NCBI RefSeq assembly: GCF_024437655.1
Contig: NZ_JANBVF010000008.1
Location: 62,001 to 126,000 of the forward strand
Origin: Chitinolyticbacter albus
Lineage (GTDB): Bacteria > Pseudomonadota > Gammaproteobacteria > Burkholderiales > Chitinibacteraceae
DNA: 64,000 nt
Direction of reading: 5' to 3'
Position 1 is the stretch's first letter; every line of letters starts with the position of its first letter. The position numbers and the translations under genes are program-made. Of this stretch, positions 54,348-64,000 are shown piece after piece. The notes below the pieces were generated by a model. That model made no database searches. It was not told where the DNA came from and worked only from the letters and a program-made list of their open reading frames with translations.

Positions 54348-55208
54348 TTAAAGGCTGAGCCTGACAGCCAGCCCCAGTGCTTCGATGCGGCTTGCCAGCG
54401 CCTGCATCCATTCGGCCGGGGCCGTCGCCAGCGACGGCGCCTCGACCTGCATTGAAGGCCGCGCCAGACCATACAGCAACACGCCTTGCAGCGGCACGCC
54501 GCGTGCCAGCTGGGCCGCGATGAAATCGAGATAGGCCTGCAGCTCGGCGGCATCGGGCAATCGCCCATCGCGGGCAAACATGCAGGTCTGCAACCAGGTC
54601 GGACACACCTCGGCCGCAGCGGCGAGATTGCGCTCGACCGCGGCACGCGAGAGCTGGACCTGATTCACCTCTGAAAACCCATCCTGCGGCGCACGGTCGA
54701 GCTTGAACCAGACCTCGCCCTCCATGGCGCGCATTGCCGCCAGCGCAGCCTGCACGCGCGGCTTGTGAATCTGGCTGCCATTGCTGATCAACACCACCTT
54801 GACCGATCCGAGCAAGCCCAAGCGCAGCAAGGCCTGCCTGGCGAGCTCAACCGCGTCGGCAAACTCGGGCGCCATCGTCGGCTCGCCGTTGCCGGAGAAG
54901 GCAATATCGTTCAGCCGGCGCGCGCCTTCGGGCACGCGCTGTTGCATGAAACTGCCATGGACCACGTCGTCGAGCATGGCCCCAAGCTCACGCTCAAGCT
55001 GCGCCAGATCAATCGGTGGCGGCCCTCCCCGCTGCAAATCCGGCACCTGGCAATAGACGCAACGCCAGTTGCACGCATTATTGGGATTGAGGTTGATCCC
55101 TATCGATACGCCACCCGCGCGACGCGATACCACGGGGTAGACGTAGGTGAAGCCGGCCGCATCGCGCGCGTGGTCATCCACGCGCAGCAGTGTCTTACTT
55201 GCCACCAT
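54348..55208 (-). CDS. Radical SAM protein
   Basis: 286 residues. NPNNACNWRCVYCQVPDLQR carries C46, C50 and C53, the CxxxCxxC [4Fe-4S] site; IAFSGNGEPTMAPEFADAVE is the GGEP-like SAM motif; VLISNGSQIHKP follows. It resembles the radical SAM group of short enzymes related to molybdenum-cofactor or peptide-modifying proteins, but the substrate is unknown. It overlaps the universal stress gene end by 14 bases. Confidence 0.9.
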   Translation of the reverse strand: MVASKTLLRVDDHARDAAGFTYVYPVVSRRAGGVSIGINLNPNNACNWRCVYCQVPDLQRGGPPPIDLAQLERELGAMLDDVVHGSFMQQRVPEGARRLNDIAFSGNGEPTMAPEFADAVELARQALLRLGLLGSVKVVLISNGSQIHKPRVQAALAAMRAMEGEVWFKLDRAPQDGFSEVNQVQLSRAAVERNLAAAAEVCPTWLQTCMFARDGRLPDAAELQAYLDFIAAQLARGVPLQGVLLYGLARPSMQVEAPSLATAPAEWMQALASRIEALGLAVRLSL

Positions 55209-55653
55209 GCGCGGGGGTTCTCACCAGCAGGACCGGAACGGGTGTCGCGCGCATCACGCCTTCGGCGACGCTACCCAGCAAGAGATGGGTCAAGCCACCA
55301 AAGCCGTGCGTGCCCATCACGATCAGCTGGGCATTCCATTTGCCCGCGTCCTCGACGATGGTATGCGCCAGATTACCGCCCCAGGCTTCGAGCAGCTCCT
55401 GCTCGGGGGTGAGCCCTGCCTCGCGCAAGGCCTCGGCATGGCGTTCGAGCAACAGCTTGCCCGAATTGCGCAGGGCCTCCTGCAGTTGCGGCACGTCAAG
55501 AAACTCATTGGCGCTCCAGGCGAACTGCGCCAGATCGATCACGTGGACGAGCCGGATCACCGCGCGCTGCTCGCAGGCAAAGCGCGTGGCCTCCTTGACC
55601 GCGGCAGCGCTGGTATCGCTGTCGTCGACTGGAACGAGGATGCGCTGGTACAT
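55195..55653 (-). CDS. Universal stress protein
   Basis: 152 residues: YQRILVPVDDSDTSAAAVKE, VIRLVHVIDLAQFAW, and MGTHGFGGLTHLLLGSVAEG with VPVLLVRT. The G-2x-G-9x-G(S/T) ATP-binding motif is complete, so an ATP-binding UspA-type protein. Coupled with the radical SAM gene downstream. Confidence 0.95.
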   Translation of the reverse strand: MYQRILVPVDDSDTSAAAVKEATRFACEQRAVIRLVHVIDLAQFAWSANEFLDVPQLQEALRNSGKLLLERHAEALREAGLTPEQELLEAWGGNLAHTIVEDAGKWNAQLIVMGTHGFGGLTHLLLGSVAEGVMRATPVPVLLVRTPAHGGK

Positions 55654-55760
55654 GGCAATCTCCCTGGGTGGCGGTGGTTTCAGTCTAGCAGATGCCCTGG
55701 CCGCGCCGTTGCGCAACGCCCCGCCATCGGGGGTAATATCGGCATTTTACGGCGCTTGCC

Positions 55761-56228
55761 ATGCCCCGACTCAAGCTTCCCCCGCCGCCGCGCGCCGACT
55801 TCACGCTACAGCTGACCGTGCGTGCGACCGATCTCAACTACGGTGGCCACGTCGGCAATGATCGCTTGCTGGCCTATCTGCAGGAAGCGCGTATCGGCTT
55901 TCTGACCCAGTTCGGCCTATCCGAGCTCGGAGGCATTGATCACCCCGGCATCATCCTGGCCGATGCCAGCGTCAGCTTTCTCGGCGAAGCCTTCCTCAGC
56001 CAGGCGCTTGCCATCGACGTGTGCGTCAGCGAGCGCACGCGTTCGCAGTTCGAACTGCACTACGGCATCAGGGAAACCGAGGACGGAAAAGCGATCGCCA
56101 CGGCAAAGACGACCTGTCTGTTTTTCGATTACCATAGCCGCAAGATAGCCTCGGCCCCAAGCCCAGCCGCAGCGCGATGGGATGCACTCATCACCGCCCA
56201 AGACGACCAGAAGGACCTGCCTCAATGA
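55761..56228 (+). CDS. Acyl-CoA thioesterase (hotdog fold)
   Basis: 155 residues: FTLQLTVRATDLNYGGHVGN, DRLLAYLQEARIGFLTQFGL, GIILADASVSFLGEAFLSQA and LHYGIRETEDGKAIATAKTT. The DLNYGGHVGND segment with LQEAR is the 4HBT catalytic region. Cleaves acyl-CoA esters; chain length unknown. Overlaps the TerB-like gene (ATGA). Confidence 0.93.
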   Translation: MPRLKLPPPPRADFTLQLTVRATDLNYGGHVGNDRLLAYLQEARIGFLTQFGLSELGGIDHPGIILADASVSFLGEAFLSQALAIDVCVSERTRSQFELHYGIRETEDGKAIATAKTTCLFFDYHSRKIASAPSPAAARWDALITAQDDQKDLPQ

Positions 56229-56638
56229 AGAAGTATCCGCACAACAGCCCCGAAGCCCTTGCCCGCATCCTGGTGTTGCAAATGATGTGTGACGGCAGCT
56301 TCGACCCCGAGGAAATCGACGAACTGGAGCATCTGCGGGTCTACGAGGCACTGGACATCAGCCGCAAAGGCTTTATCCAGGTGTTGCACGACTACTGCAA
56401 CGATTTGTCGGACGAAGCGGACGAAGCCGGCAATATCAAGCTGATCGACCGCGAACGCATCGAGGCGCTGCTCGATACCGTCGACGAACCGAAGAAGCGC
56501 TTGCAGGTCGCCGCCATTGCGCTTGATCTTGCCAAGAGCGATAACGACTTCAACGACGCCGAACTCGCGGTATTCAGCCACATGTTGCAGTACTGGCACT
56601 TGCAGCTGGAAGACCTGCAAGCCGCGTTCGCAGCTTGA
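56225..56638 (+). CDS. TerB-like protein
   Basis: 137 residues, all helical and acidic: ILVLQMMCDGSFDPEEIDEL, RLQVAAIALDLAKSDNDFND and AELAVFSHMLQYWHL. The paired D-G-x-x-D/E-E and D-N-D-F-N-D-A-E motifs are the metal-coordinating pattern of the TerB fold. Coupled to the thioesterase gene by a 4-base overlap. Confidence 0.85.
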   Translation: MKKYPHNSPEALARILVLQMMCDGSFDPEEIDELEHLRVYEALDISRKGFIQVLHDYCNDLSDEADEAGNIKLIDRERIEALLDTVDEPKKRLQVAAIALDLAKSDNDFNDAELAVFSHMLQYWHLQLEDLQAAFAA

Positions 56639-56646
56639 AGCGCCAG

Positions 56647-56664
56647 GGCCGGCTCAAGCCGGCC
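56647..56664 (+). terminator. Hairpin after the TerB-like gene
   Basis: GGCCGGC-TCAA-GCCGGCC nine bases after the stop. No T-run, so termination is uncertain. Confidence 0.5.
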
Positions 56665-56721
56665 TCGCCCGAGCCGATATAACAAACACAGCCCGCAGCA
56701 AGCGGACGTTGGAGAGACGGC

Positions 56722-58452
56722 ATGGCCACATCGCACGGCTTCCATAGCGCGCTCGAGCGCGCATTGCTTCCCACCCTCGCTCGCAAATTCGCCTTCCTTT
56801 ATCTGTTCGTGCTGGGGCCATTGCTGCTGGCCTTGCTGGCCCATGCCCACAACGCGCCGGCCCCGCTGATCACCTGGACCTGGATCATCACCGGACTGAC
56901 CGCCGTGCTCGTCTCGGTACAGTTTGGCTACTTCTATTTCTGGATCGCGCGCCCGGTCAAACACATCACCGCGGTGTTCGACATGGCGAGCAGCGGTGAA
57001 GGCGACCTGTCGGCCGATGTGCCCATCATCACCAGCGATGAAATAGCCATGCTGGGCCGCGCCTGCAATGCCTTTCTCGCCAAACAGCGCAGCATCATCG
57101 CCGATGTGCAGAAAATGACCGTCGGCATCGCGCTCGAAGCGGCCAAGTCGATGAAGAACATCCGCGACTCGGCCAGTTCCACCCAGCAGCAGGACCAGCT
57201 GGCGCAGAAGGTGGTCCATGCCAGCAACACCACCACTTCCGGCATCAACGACGTTTCGCAGCGCACCCAGGCGATCTCGCATACCACCGCGCAGAACCTG
57301 GAAATGGCCCATGGCAGCTACGCCGAGCTGCAGGACGTGACCAACCGCATCAACGCCATCTCCGGCAAGATCGAAACCTTCAACCGCACCGTCGAGGGTC
57401 TGAATCAGCGTTCGGCCAGCATCAAGAGCATCGTCGACCTGATCCGCGAGATATCCGGCCAGACCAACCTCTTGGCGCTCAATGCCGCCATCGAGGCCGC
57501 GCGTGCCGGCGAGGCTGGGCGTGGGTTTGCGGTGGTGGCCGACGAAGTGCGCAAACTGGCCGAGAAGGTCGGCGTCGCCACCGACGAGATCTCGTCCGAT
57601 ATAGAGAGCATGCTGGCGCAGGTATCGGAAACGCGAGCAGAAACGCAGCAGATCACGCACGATGCCAAGCTCACGCACGAGGTGGTCGAGAAGGCCTCCG
57701 GCCAGTTCGCGCGGATGATGGGCGACTTTGAGCGAACCAGCGAAACGCTGACCGATATCGCGAGCACGCTGGAGCAGTTCACCGAAGCCAACAACGTGGT
57801 CAACGCCAATGTCGCTGAAATCCATCAGCTCTCGTTGGCAGTGAACGAGCGCATGGCCCGCGCAGCCGATTCATCGCGCGATCTATCGAGCTCGGCCGAG
57901 CAGGTGCAGGAGTTGTTCGGCCGCTACATCGTCGGCCAAGGGGAACTGGACGCCACCATCCAGCGCGCCGGCAAGGTGCGCGACGAGGTCCAGGTCAAGC
58001 TGGAAGCGATGCTCAAGCGCGGCGTCAATATCTTTGATCGCAACTACCAGCCGGTTCCCAACACGCAGCCGCAAAAGTACCGCACCAGCTACGTGGCCGA
58101 GTTCGAGCGCGAAATGCAGCCTTTGTACGACAGGCTCGCCAAGGAAGCCACCGGCGGCAAGTTCTCGCTGGCCGTCGATGTGAATGGCTATGGCGCCACC
58201 CACAACAGCTGGTACTCCAAGCCGCCTACCGGCGACAAGGCGGTCGATCTCGTCAACAGCCGCAATATGCGCCTGTTCAACGATCCGGCCGGCCTGCGTG
58301 CGGCGCAGATCAAGCAGCGCTTCCTGTTGCAGACTTATCTGCGCGATACCGGCGAGATCATGACCGAACTCGATCTGCCCATCGTGGTGGATGGCAAACC
58401 CTGGGGCGGCCTGCGCCTCGGCTTTGACGCCAGCACCATGATCAAGCACTAG
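56722..58452 (+). CDS. Methyl-accepting chemotaxis protein with C-terminal sensor-like domain
   Basis: 576 residues. Two membrane helices at about 24-42 and 50-75 with almost no periplasmic loop, a HAMP-like segment (78-125), then the signalling hairpin [26 protein letters not shown] (243-268) followed by [12 protein letters not shown]. After the coiled coil, about 150 residues (425-576) form a separate domain with [51 protein letters not shown] and [18 protein letters not shown], a cache/PAS-like layout seen in some MCPs. Sensing is therefore probably cytoplasmic. Confidence 0.93.
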   Translation: MATSHGFHSALERALLPTLARKFAFLYLFVLGPLLLALLAHAHNAPAPLITWTWIITGLTAVLVSVQFGYFYFWIARPVKHITAVFDMASSGEGDLSADVPIITSDEIAMLGRACNAFLAKQRSIIADVQKMTVGIALEAAKSMKNIRDSASSTQQQDQLAQKVVHASNTTTSGINDVSQRTQAISHTTAQNLEMAHGSYAELQDVTNRINAISGKIETFNRTVEGLNQRSASIKSIVDLIREISGQTNLLALNAAIEAARAGEAGRGFAVVADEVRKLAEKVGVATDEISSDIESMLAQVSETRAETQQITHDAKLTHEVVEKASGQFARMMGDFERTSETLTDIASTLEQFTEANNVVNANVAEIHQLSLAVNERMARAADSSRDLSSSAEQVQELFGRYIVGQGELDATIQRAGKVRDEVQVKLEAMLKRGVNIFDRNYQPVPNTQPQKYRTSYVAEFEREMQPLYDRLAKEATGGKFSLAVDVNGYGATHNSWYSKPPTGDKAVDLVNSRNMRLFNDPAGLRAAQIKQRFLLQTYLRDTGEIMTELDLPIVVDGKPWGGLRLGFDASTMIKH

Positions 58453-58485
58453 GATCGTAAACAGGCCCCTAGAAAACCATCGCGT

Positions 58486-58514
58486 GACGCCACCGCCCGG
58501 GTGGCGTCGTCGTT
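58486..58514 (+). terminator. Hairpin after the chemoreceptor gene
   Basis: GACGCCACC-GCCCG-GGTGGCGTC (58486-58508) followed by GTCGTTTCC. Moderate terminator. Confidence 0.7.
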
Positions 58515-58573
58515 TCCCCGGGCCACCCGAAAGGCCTCACCCTGGCCCTGCCGCAGATCCAGCCGACCCCAGT

Positions 58574-59062
58574 ATGACGCCGCACAAATCGAGCTTTGCC
58601 GCCATCGCGAACGAGCATGCGCGCATCCTCATCCTGGGCAGCCTGCCAGGCGACGCATCGCTCGCCGCTGGCCACTACTACGCGCACCCACGCAACGCAT
58701 TCTGGGCCATCATGAGCCAGCTGCTGCACGAAACACTGCTTGGGTCCGATTGGCCACAACGCTACGCAACGCTGCATGCCCATGGCATCGCGCTCTGGGA
58801 TGTCGTCGGCACGGCGCAGCGGCGGGGCAGCCTCGACACCGCATTGCGCGATATCGCCGCCAACCCGCTGGCCCGCTTCGTCACCACGCTCCCGGCACTG
58901 CGTTGCATCGTCTTCAATGGCGGCACGGCCGCCAGACTGGGGAAAAAGCAGCTCACCCACACCGGCCTGCCCCAGCTGGCCCTGCCCTCCACCAGCCCGG
59001 CGCATACGCTCTCGTTCGAAGCCAAGCTCGCCGCCTGGTCTGCCCTCGGCGCCTACCTGTAG
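58574..59062 (+). CDS. DNA-deoxyinosine glycosylase (UDG superfamily)
   Basis: 162 residues: ILILGSLPGDASLAAGHYYA, HPRNAFWAIMSQLL, HGIALWDVVGTAQRRGSLDT and LPSTSPAH. GSLPG (active-site loop) and the NAFW base-binding motif match the hypoxanthine-DNA glycosylase group. It removes deaminated bases. Start at MTPHKSSFAAI. Confidence 0.88.
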   Translation: MTPHKSSFAAIANEHARILILGSLPGDASLAAGHYYAHPRNAFWAIMSQLLHETLLGSDWPQRYATLHAHGIALWDVVGTAQRRGSLDTALRDIAANPLARFVTTLPALRCIVFNGGTAARLGKKQLTHTGLPQLALPSTSPAHTLSFEAKLAAWSALGAYL

Positions 59063-59120
59063 CGCAACATCCTCCGCGCGCATGGCATGATCCCCCCCTT
59101 TATAACCGCCGCCACCGACC

Positions 59121-59960
59121 ATGACCCCATCCCGCTCCATATTGATCACTGGCTGCTCCAGCGGCATCGGCCTGCACGCCGCGCAGACACTCAAGCAACG
59201 CGGCTGGCGCGTCTACGCCGGCGCCCGCCAGGAACAGGATGTGGACCGGCTGCAAGCCGAGGGCTTCGAGGCCGTTCAGCTCGATATCGCCGACGATGCG
59301 TCGATCGAGGCCGCGCTTGCCTGGTTGCACGAGCGTTGCGACGGCCGGCTCGACGCGCTCTTCAACAACGCCGGTTTCGGTGTACCGGGCGCCATCGAGG
59401 ATCTGAATCGCGCAGCGATCCGCCATCAGTTCGAAACCAATGTCTTTGGCACGATGGCGCTCACCAACGCGCTCTTGCCGTGGATGCGCCGCCAGGGGCA
59501 CGGCCGCGTGCTGGTGAACAGCTCCGTGCTGGGCTTCGCTGCCATGCCGATGCGCGGCGCCTACAATGCCAGCAAGTTCGCGCTGGAAGGCTTCTGCGAC
59601 ACGCTGCGGCTGGAGCTCGTCGGCAGCGACATCCACGTGGTGCTGATCCAGCCTGGCCCCATCGCCAGCCGATTCCGCATGAATGCCGCACGCGAGTTCG
59701 ACAACTGGGTGGCGCCATACCAGCAAGGCCGCAACGCGGCGCTGTACGAGGCCATGCACACACGCCTGGCGAAGGAAGGCCCGGCCTCCCCGTTCACGCT
59801 CGGCCCCGAGGCCACCAGCGCCGCCGTCGTTGCTGCACTGGATAGCCGCCGCCCCAAGGCGCGCTACCGCGTCACCACGCCGACCAAGGCGTTCTGGTAT
59901 CTAAAACGCCTGCTGCCCACGCGTTGGCTAGATGTAGTGCTGCTCAAAGCGGGGGGATGA
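59121..59960 (+). CDS. SDR-family oxidoreductase
   Basis: 279 residues. Cofactor motif ILITGCSSGIGLHAAQTLKQ, ALFNNAGFGVPGAIEDL, GRVLVNSSVLGFAA and YNASKFALEGFCDTLRLEL (YxxxK with upstream Ser). Classical SDR, probably acting on lipids or retinol-like ketones, substrate unknown. The C-terminal tail RYRVTTPTKAFWYLKRLLPT is common in this subgroup. Confidence 0.93.
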   Translation: MTPSRSILITGCSSGIGLHAAQTLKQRGWRVYAGARQEQDVDRLQAEGFEAVQLDIADDASIEAALAWLHERCDGRLDALFNNAGFGVPGAIEDLNRAAIRHQFETNVFGTMALTNALLPWMRRQGHGRVLVNSSVLGFAAMPMRGAYNASKFALEGFCDTLRLELVGSDIHVVLIQPGPIASRFRMNAAREFDNWVAPYQQGRNAALYEAMHTRLAKEGPASPFTLGPEATSAAVVAALDSRRPKARYRVTTPTKAFWYLKRLLPTRWLDVVLLKAGG

Positions 59961-60035
59961 GAGCGCTCAAGGATATTCAGCGGCAGCAGAAGCATCGCCA
60001 GGAGGCGGCATCAACTGCACCGGTCTTATTCCGGC

Positions 60036-60194
60036 TCAGTTCGCTTTGGCAAAATCCTTGATGCGCGCCAGCAACCTTGGTTGCAACCGCATGTGGCCAT
60101 CGCGTGTATAGGCCACGATTTCGGATTTCCGGCTGCCACTGACCAACAAAGCCAGATCCAGCTTGAGTTTGGCGACGTCAATACCGATAAAACA
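60036..60194 (-). pseudogene. IS110-like transposase N-terminal fragment
   Basis: A 52-codon minus-strand stretch reads CFIGIDVAKLKLDLALLVSG at its start, the conserved RuvC-like N-terminal segment of IS110-family transposases, then diverges and stops at AKAN. No in-frame start codon is found upstream (a stop lies at about 60228) and no further transposase domains follow. The surrounding 59961-60424 region (464 bases) holds no other convincing gene. Confidence 0.6.
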
Positions 60195-60424
60195 GAGCGG
60201 ATTGTTCGTCGTTCTTGTCCTTCCTCATAGGCGAGCTTGGCGCAGCCCTATTCCATCAAGGCGCCGGCTCAGGTTACCGTCCAAACTGAACGAACGAGAA
60301 ACGAACCGGTTGCTTATCTGCCCCACAAGCTTGTTGAGGCAATCAACGGCTAAAGCCTTGCCAGCCTCATCCTGCCAGCCTGCTCTGCCACCGTGTTACG
60401 CGTGTCCGTGCAGGCGTCATCAGA

Positions 60425-60910
60425 CTACGAGGGCGCCCTGATGATCATGCGCTCGCCGCGCATCACCACTTCCAGCCGGCCCAATACGTTCATGCCGAGC
60501 AGGATCTCGTCACCGGGCATGTTGGGTACGACGCCGGCGCGGACGTGGCTGAGGTTGAAGCCGCCGAAGGCGAGCGTATCGATCCGAGTGGCATAGCCTT
60601 CCACCTGGCCGTTGGCGGTCAGTGAGGTGATGGATTCACCGCGCGGCAGGCCCAGGCGCTCGGCGAGCGGCGCCGGCAGGGTGATGGAGCTGGCGCCGGT
60701 GTCGATCATCAGCACCACGGGCTCGCCATTGATGGTGCCGCGCAGCCGGTAATGCCCGTCGGGCGAGCGCGGGATGGCCAGCTCCTGGCCGCCCGCCGCT
60801 TCGATCGCCATGCGTGGCGTTTCACGCGAGGCGATGAACTGTTGCATCACGACGAACACGCCGCCGAACACGACGAGCCAGAGGATAAGCGGGCCGAGGC
60901 TGGATTTCAT
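60425..60910 (-). CDS. Membrane-anchored retropepsin-like aspartic protease
   Basis: 161 residues. One N-terminal membrane helix (LILWLVVFGGVFVVMQQF), then HYRLRGTINGEPVVLMIDTG with catalytic D70-T-G-A, LTANGQVEGYATRIDTLAFG and DEILLGMNVLGRLEVV. This is the TIGR02281-type clan AA protease with one catalytic Asp per chain, active as a dimer. Its ATG overlaps the ABC-F stop (ATGA). Confidence 0.92.
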   Translation of the reverse strand: MKSSLGPLILWLVVFGGVFVVMQQFIASRETPRMAIEAAGGQELAIPRSPDGHYRLRGTINGEPVVLMIDTGASSITLPAPLAERLGLPRGESITSLTANGQVEGYATRIDTLAFGGFNLSHVRAGVVPNMPGDEILLGMNVLGRLEVVMRGERMIIRAPS

Positions 60911-62805
60911 GCCGCGCCCAGCGCCTCGATCGCGTCCTGCAGTTCCAGCCATTCCAGCTCCAGCTCGTCGAGCCGCGCCTTCACCTCGGTTTCGCGCTTG
61001 AGCTTGTCCTGCAGCTCCGCCTTGCGCTCGGGCGCGTAGAGGCCCTCCTCGCTCAGCGCCACCGTCAGTGCGGCATGCTCGGCGCCCAACGGTGTCATTT
61101 CCTTTTCGATGCGGGCGACCTTCTGCTCCAGCGGCTTGCGTTGGCTGGCGAGTTTCTGCCGCGCCTCGGCCTCGGCGCGTTTCTGCGCCTTGCGATCGAC
61201 CGAGTCGCCCACGCCTTGCTGCGTGCTGGCGCGGGCGTCTTCCAGCCGTTTTTCCTGGCTGTAGCGCGTGTAGTCGTCGAGGTCTCCGTCGAACGGCCGC
61301 ACCCTGCCCGCTTCGATCAGCCAGAAATCGTCGACCGTGGCACGCAGCAGATGGCGATCGTGCGAGACGACGATGATGGCACCGTCGAAATCGGTGAGCG
61401 CGCGCGTCAGCGCCTGGCGCATTTCGATATCGAGGTGGTTGGTTGGCTCGTCGAGCAGCAGCAGGTTGGGCCGCTGCCAGATCAGCAGCGCGAGCGCGAG
61501 GCGGGCCTTCTCGCCGCCGGAGAACGGCCGCACCGGGCCGGTTGCCATTTCGCCGTGGAAATCGAAGCCACCGAGGAAGTTGCGGTGTTCCTGCTCGCGC
61601 GTGGTCGGATCAAGCTTTTGCAAATGCCACAGCGGCGATTCGTCCAGCCGCAGGTGTTCCAACTGATGCTGGGCAAAGTAACCGATCTTGAGCCCCTTGC
61701 CCTCGATGCGCTGGCCGGCAAGCAATGGCAAATCACCGCACAACGCCTTGATCAGCGTGGACTTGCCGGCGCCATTCACGCCCAACAGGCCAATGCGCGC
61801 CTGCTTTTCCAGGCTAAGCTCGATCTGGCCGAGGATGGGCGCGGAGTAACCGGCATCGGCGTGTTCCAGCCGGATCAGCGGGCTGGGGCTGGATTCAGGC
61901 TGGCGGAAAGTGAAGGTGAACGGGGTATCGACGTGCGCGGCGGAGATCATTTCCATCCGCTCTAGCGCCTTCACCCGGCTCTGCGCCTGCTTGGCCTTGC
62001 TGGCCTTGGCCTTGAAGCGGGTGATGAAGGATTCCAGATGCGCGATCTCGCGTTGCTGCTTGTCGAACGCCTGTTGCTGTTGCGACAGCTTCTCGGCGCG
62101 CTGCGCCTCGAAATCGGCGTAGTTGCCGGTGTAGAGCGTGAGCTTGGCCGCATCGACATGCAGGATGCTGGCGACGGTGGCGTCGAGAAAATCGCGATCG
62201 TGCGAGATCACCAGCAGCATGCCCTGATAGCTGCGTAGCCAGTCCTCCAGCCAGACCACGGTTTCAAGGTCCAAGTGGTTGGTCGGCTCATCGAGCAGCA
62301 ACAGGTCGGAGCGGCACATCAGCGCCTGCGCGAGGTTAAGCCGCATGCGCCAGCCGCCGGAAAAGCTCGATACCGGCCGCTGCATCTCGGCCTCCGAAAA
62401 TCCGAGGCCCGCGAGCAGCTTGGCGGCGCGCGCCGGTGCGCTATAGCCATCGATCGCTTCCAGTCGCGCCAGGAGTTCGCCATGGCGCACACCATCGTCG
62501 GCCACGGCGGCCAGATCGGCCTGGACGTGGCGCAATTCGCTATCGCCATCGAGCGCGTATTCGAGCGCACTGACGGCCAATGCTGGCGTTTCCTGCGCCA
62601 CATAGCCAATCACGAGACGGGGTGGCAATTCCAGATCGCCCACATCGGCGTGTAGTTCACCGCGTAACAGGCCAAAGAACGAGGATTTTCCGGCGCCGTT
62701 GGCGCCGACGACGCCCACTTTCTGGCCGGGATGCAAGGTGAGATCGGCGCCGTCGAGCAGGACTTTCAGCCCACGGCGCAAGGTGAGGGATTTAAGACGG
62801 ATCAT
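60907..62805 (-). CDS. ABC-F ATPase (YheS-like)
   Basis: 632 residues, two ABC domains without membrane segments: Walker A GANGAGKSS (34-42) and GVNGAGKST, signatures FSGGW and FSGGEKARL, Walker B LLLLDEPTNHLDLET and LLLLDEPTNHLDIEM, interdomain linker of charged helices, and a long C-terminal coiled coil. ABC-F proteins bind the ribosome E site and relieve stalled translation. Coupled to the aspartic protease gene. Confidence 0.96.
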   Translation of the reverse strand: MIRLKSLTLRRGLKVLLDGADLTLHPGQKVGVVGANGAGKSSFFGLLRGELHADVGDLELPPRLVIGYVAQETPALAVSALEYALDGDSELRHVQADLAAVADDGVRHGELLARLEAIDGYSAPARAAKLLAGLGFSEAEMQRPVSSFSGGWRMRLNLAQALMCRSDLLLLDEPTNHLDLETVVWLEDWLRSYQGMLLVISHDRDFLDATVASILHVDAAKLTLYTGNYADFEAQRAEKLSQQQQAFDKQQREIAHLESFITRFKAKASKAKQAQSRVKALERMEMISAAHVDTPFTFTFRQPESSPSPLIRLEHADAGYSAPILGQIELSLEKQARIGLLGVNGAGKSTLIKALCGDLPLLAGQRIEGKGLKIGYFAQHQLEHLRLDESPLWHLQKLDPTTREQEHRNFLGGFDFHGEMATGPVRPFSGGEKARLALALLIWQRPNLLLLDEPTNHLDIEMRQALTRALTDFDGAIIVVSHDRHLLRATVDDFWLIEAGRVRPFDGDLDDYTRYSQEKRLEDARASTQQGVGDSVDRKAQKRAEAEARQKLASQRKPLEQKVARIEKEMTPLGAEHAALTVALSEEGLYAPERKAELQDKLKRETEVKARLDELELEWLELQDAIEALGAA

Positions 62806-62853
62806 GGGGCGGCAGTGTACCGGAAACGATGCATCCGGGCGGCGCGGTTAAAG

Positions 62854-62883
62854 CGACGAGGCCGCCCGCAGGCGGCCTCGTCG
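62854..62883 (-). terminator. Terminator after argD
   Basis: CGACGAGGCCGCC-TGCG-GGCGGCCTCGTCG on the minus strand (13-bp perfect stem), followed by CTTTAA, 17 bases after the argD stop and before the ABC-F promoter. Confidence 0.8.
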
Positions 62884-62900
62884 GCGGTGCATCGCTGGCT

Positions 62901-64000
<1,100 letters not shown>

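Noticed and set aside
60163-60441. Plus-strand 92-codon open frame in the gap after the SDR gene
   Set aside because: No recognisable protein features or ribosome-binding site, and it is antisense to the IS110-like fragment.

Overview
The window is GC-rich DNA, densely packed on both strands, from a motile, chitin-degrading betaproteobacterium. The best guess is order Neisseriales, family Chitinibacteraceae (relatives of Chitinibacter, Chitiniphilus, Jeongeupia). This is inferred from three secreted polysaccharidases carrying CBM5/12 chitin-binding modules, a nagB gene, the smc-zipA-ligA gene order, a long LigA like that of Neisseriales, and leuC/entericidin/leuD packing. No rRNA, tRNA, CRISPR array or intact mobile element was seen.

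Positions 1-20858 form one co-directional minus-strand block. Read in the direction of transcription it contains galU (its frame open to an upstream Cro-like DNA-binding domain), a terminator, and a tightly overlapping sugar operon: an MTA/MTI phosphorylase, glucose-1-phosphate cytidylyltransferase, CDP-glucose 4,6-dehydratase, a 3,5-epimerase-like protein, a C-methyltransferase, an SDR reductase/epimerase, a second zinc-site methyltransferase and a CmcI-like O-methyltransferase. A 1743-residue protein made of six glycosyltransferase-like modules follows. After a terminator and a clear sigma-28 promoter come fliC, flaG, fliD, fliS, fliT, a DUF2802 protein, a FliK-like protein and an FlhB-C-terminal-like protein cut by the window edge. 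The reading offered here is a flagellin (or surface glycan) glycosylation locus using a CDP-linked, C-methylated deoxysugar.

Positions 21000-29800 hold satP, ligA, a YciI-like protein, zipA, a small exported protein and smc. Positions 29900-42900 hold a GH18 chitinase, a GH19 chitinase and a GH5 glucanase, all with CBM5/12 modules. Between them lie small hypothetical genes, a LemA/TPM membrane operon, two tandem Gfo/Idh/MocA proteins and a DUF1328 protein.

Positions 42900-50800 hold a LysR regulator divergent from an aldo/keto reductase, then a rearranged leucine operon: leuC, an entericidin-like lipoprotein, leuD, a terminator, nagB, a second terminator, a small membrane protein, a decayed copy of the 5' end of leuB, an AT-richer hypothetical gene, and the intact leuB. 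Positions 50900-64000 contain an XRE regulator, a secreted barnase-like RNase with a barstar, a CPCC protein, a DUF455 protein, an HTH protein, a radical SAM protein, a universal stress protein, a thioesterase, a TerB-like protein, a chemoreceptor with an unusual C-terminal domain, a DNA glycosylase, an SDR, a worn IS110-like transposase fragment, an aspartic protease, an ABC-F ATPase and the 3' part of an acetylornithine aminotransferase gene.
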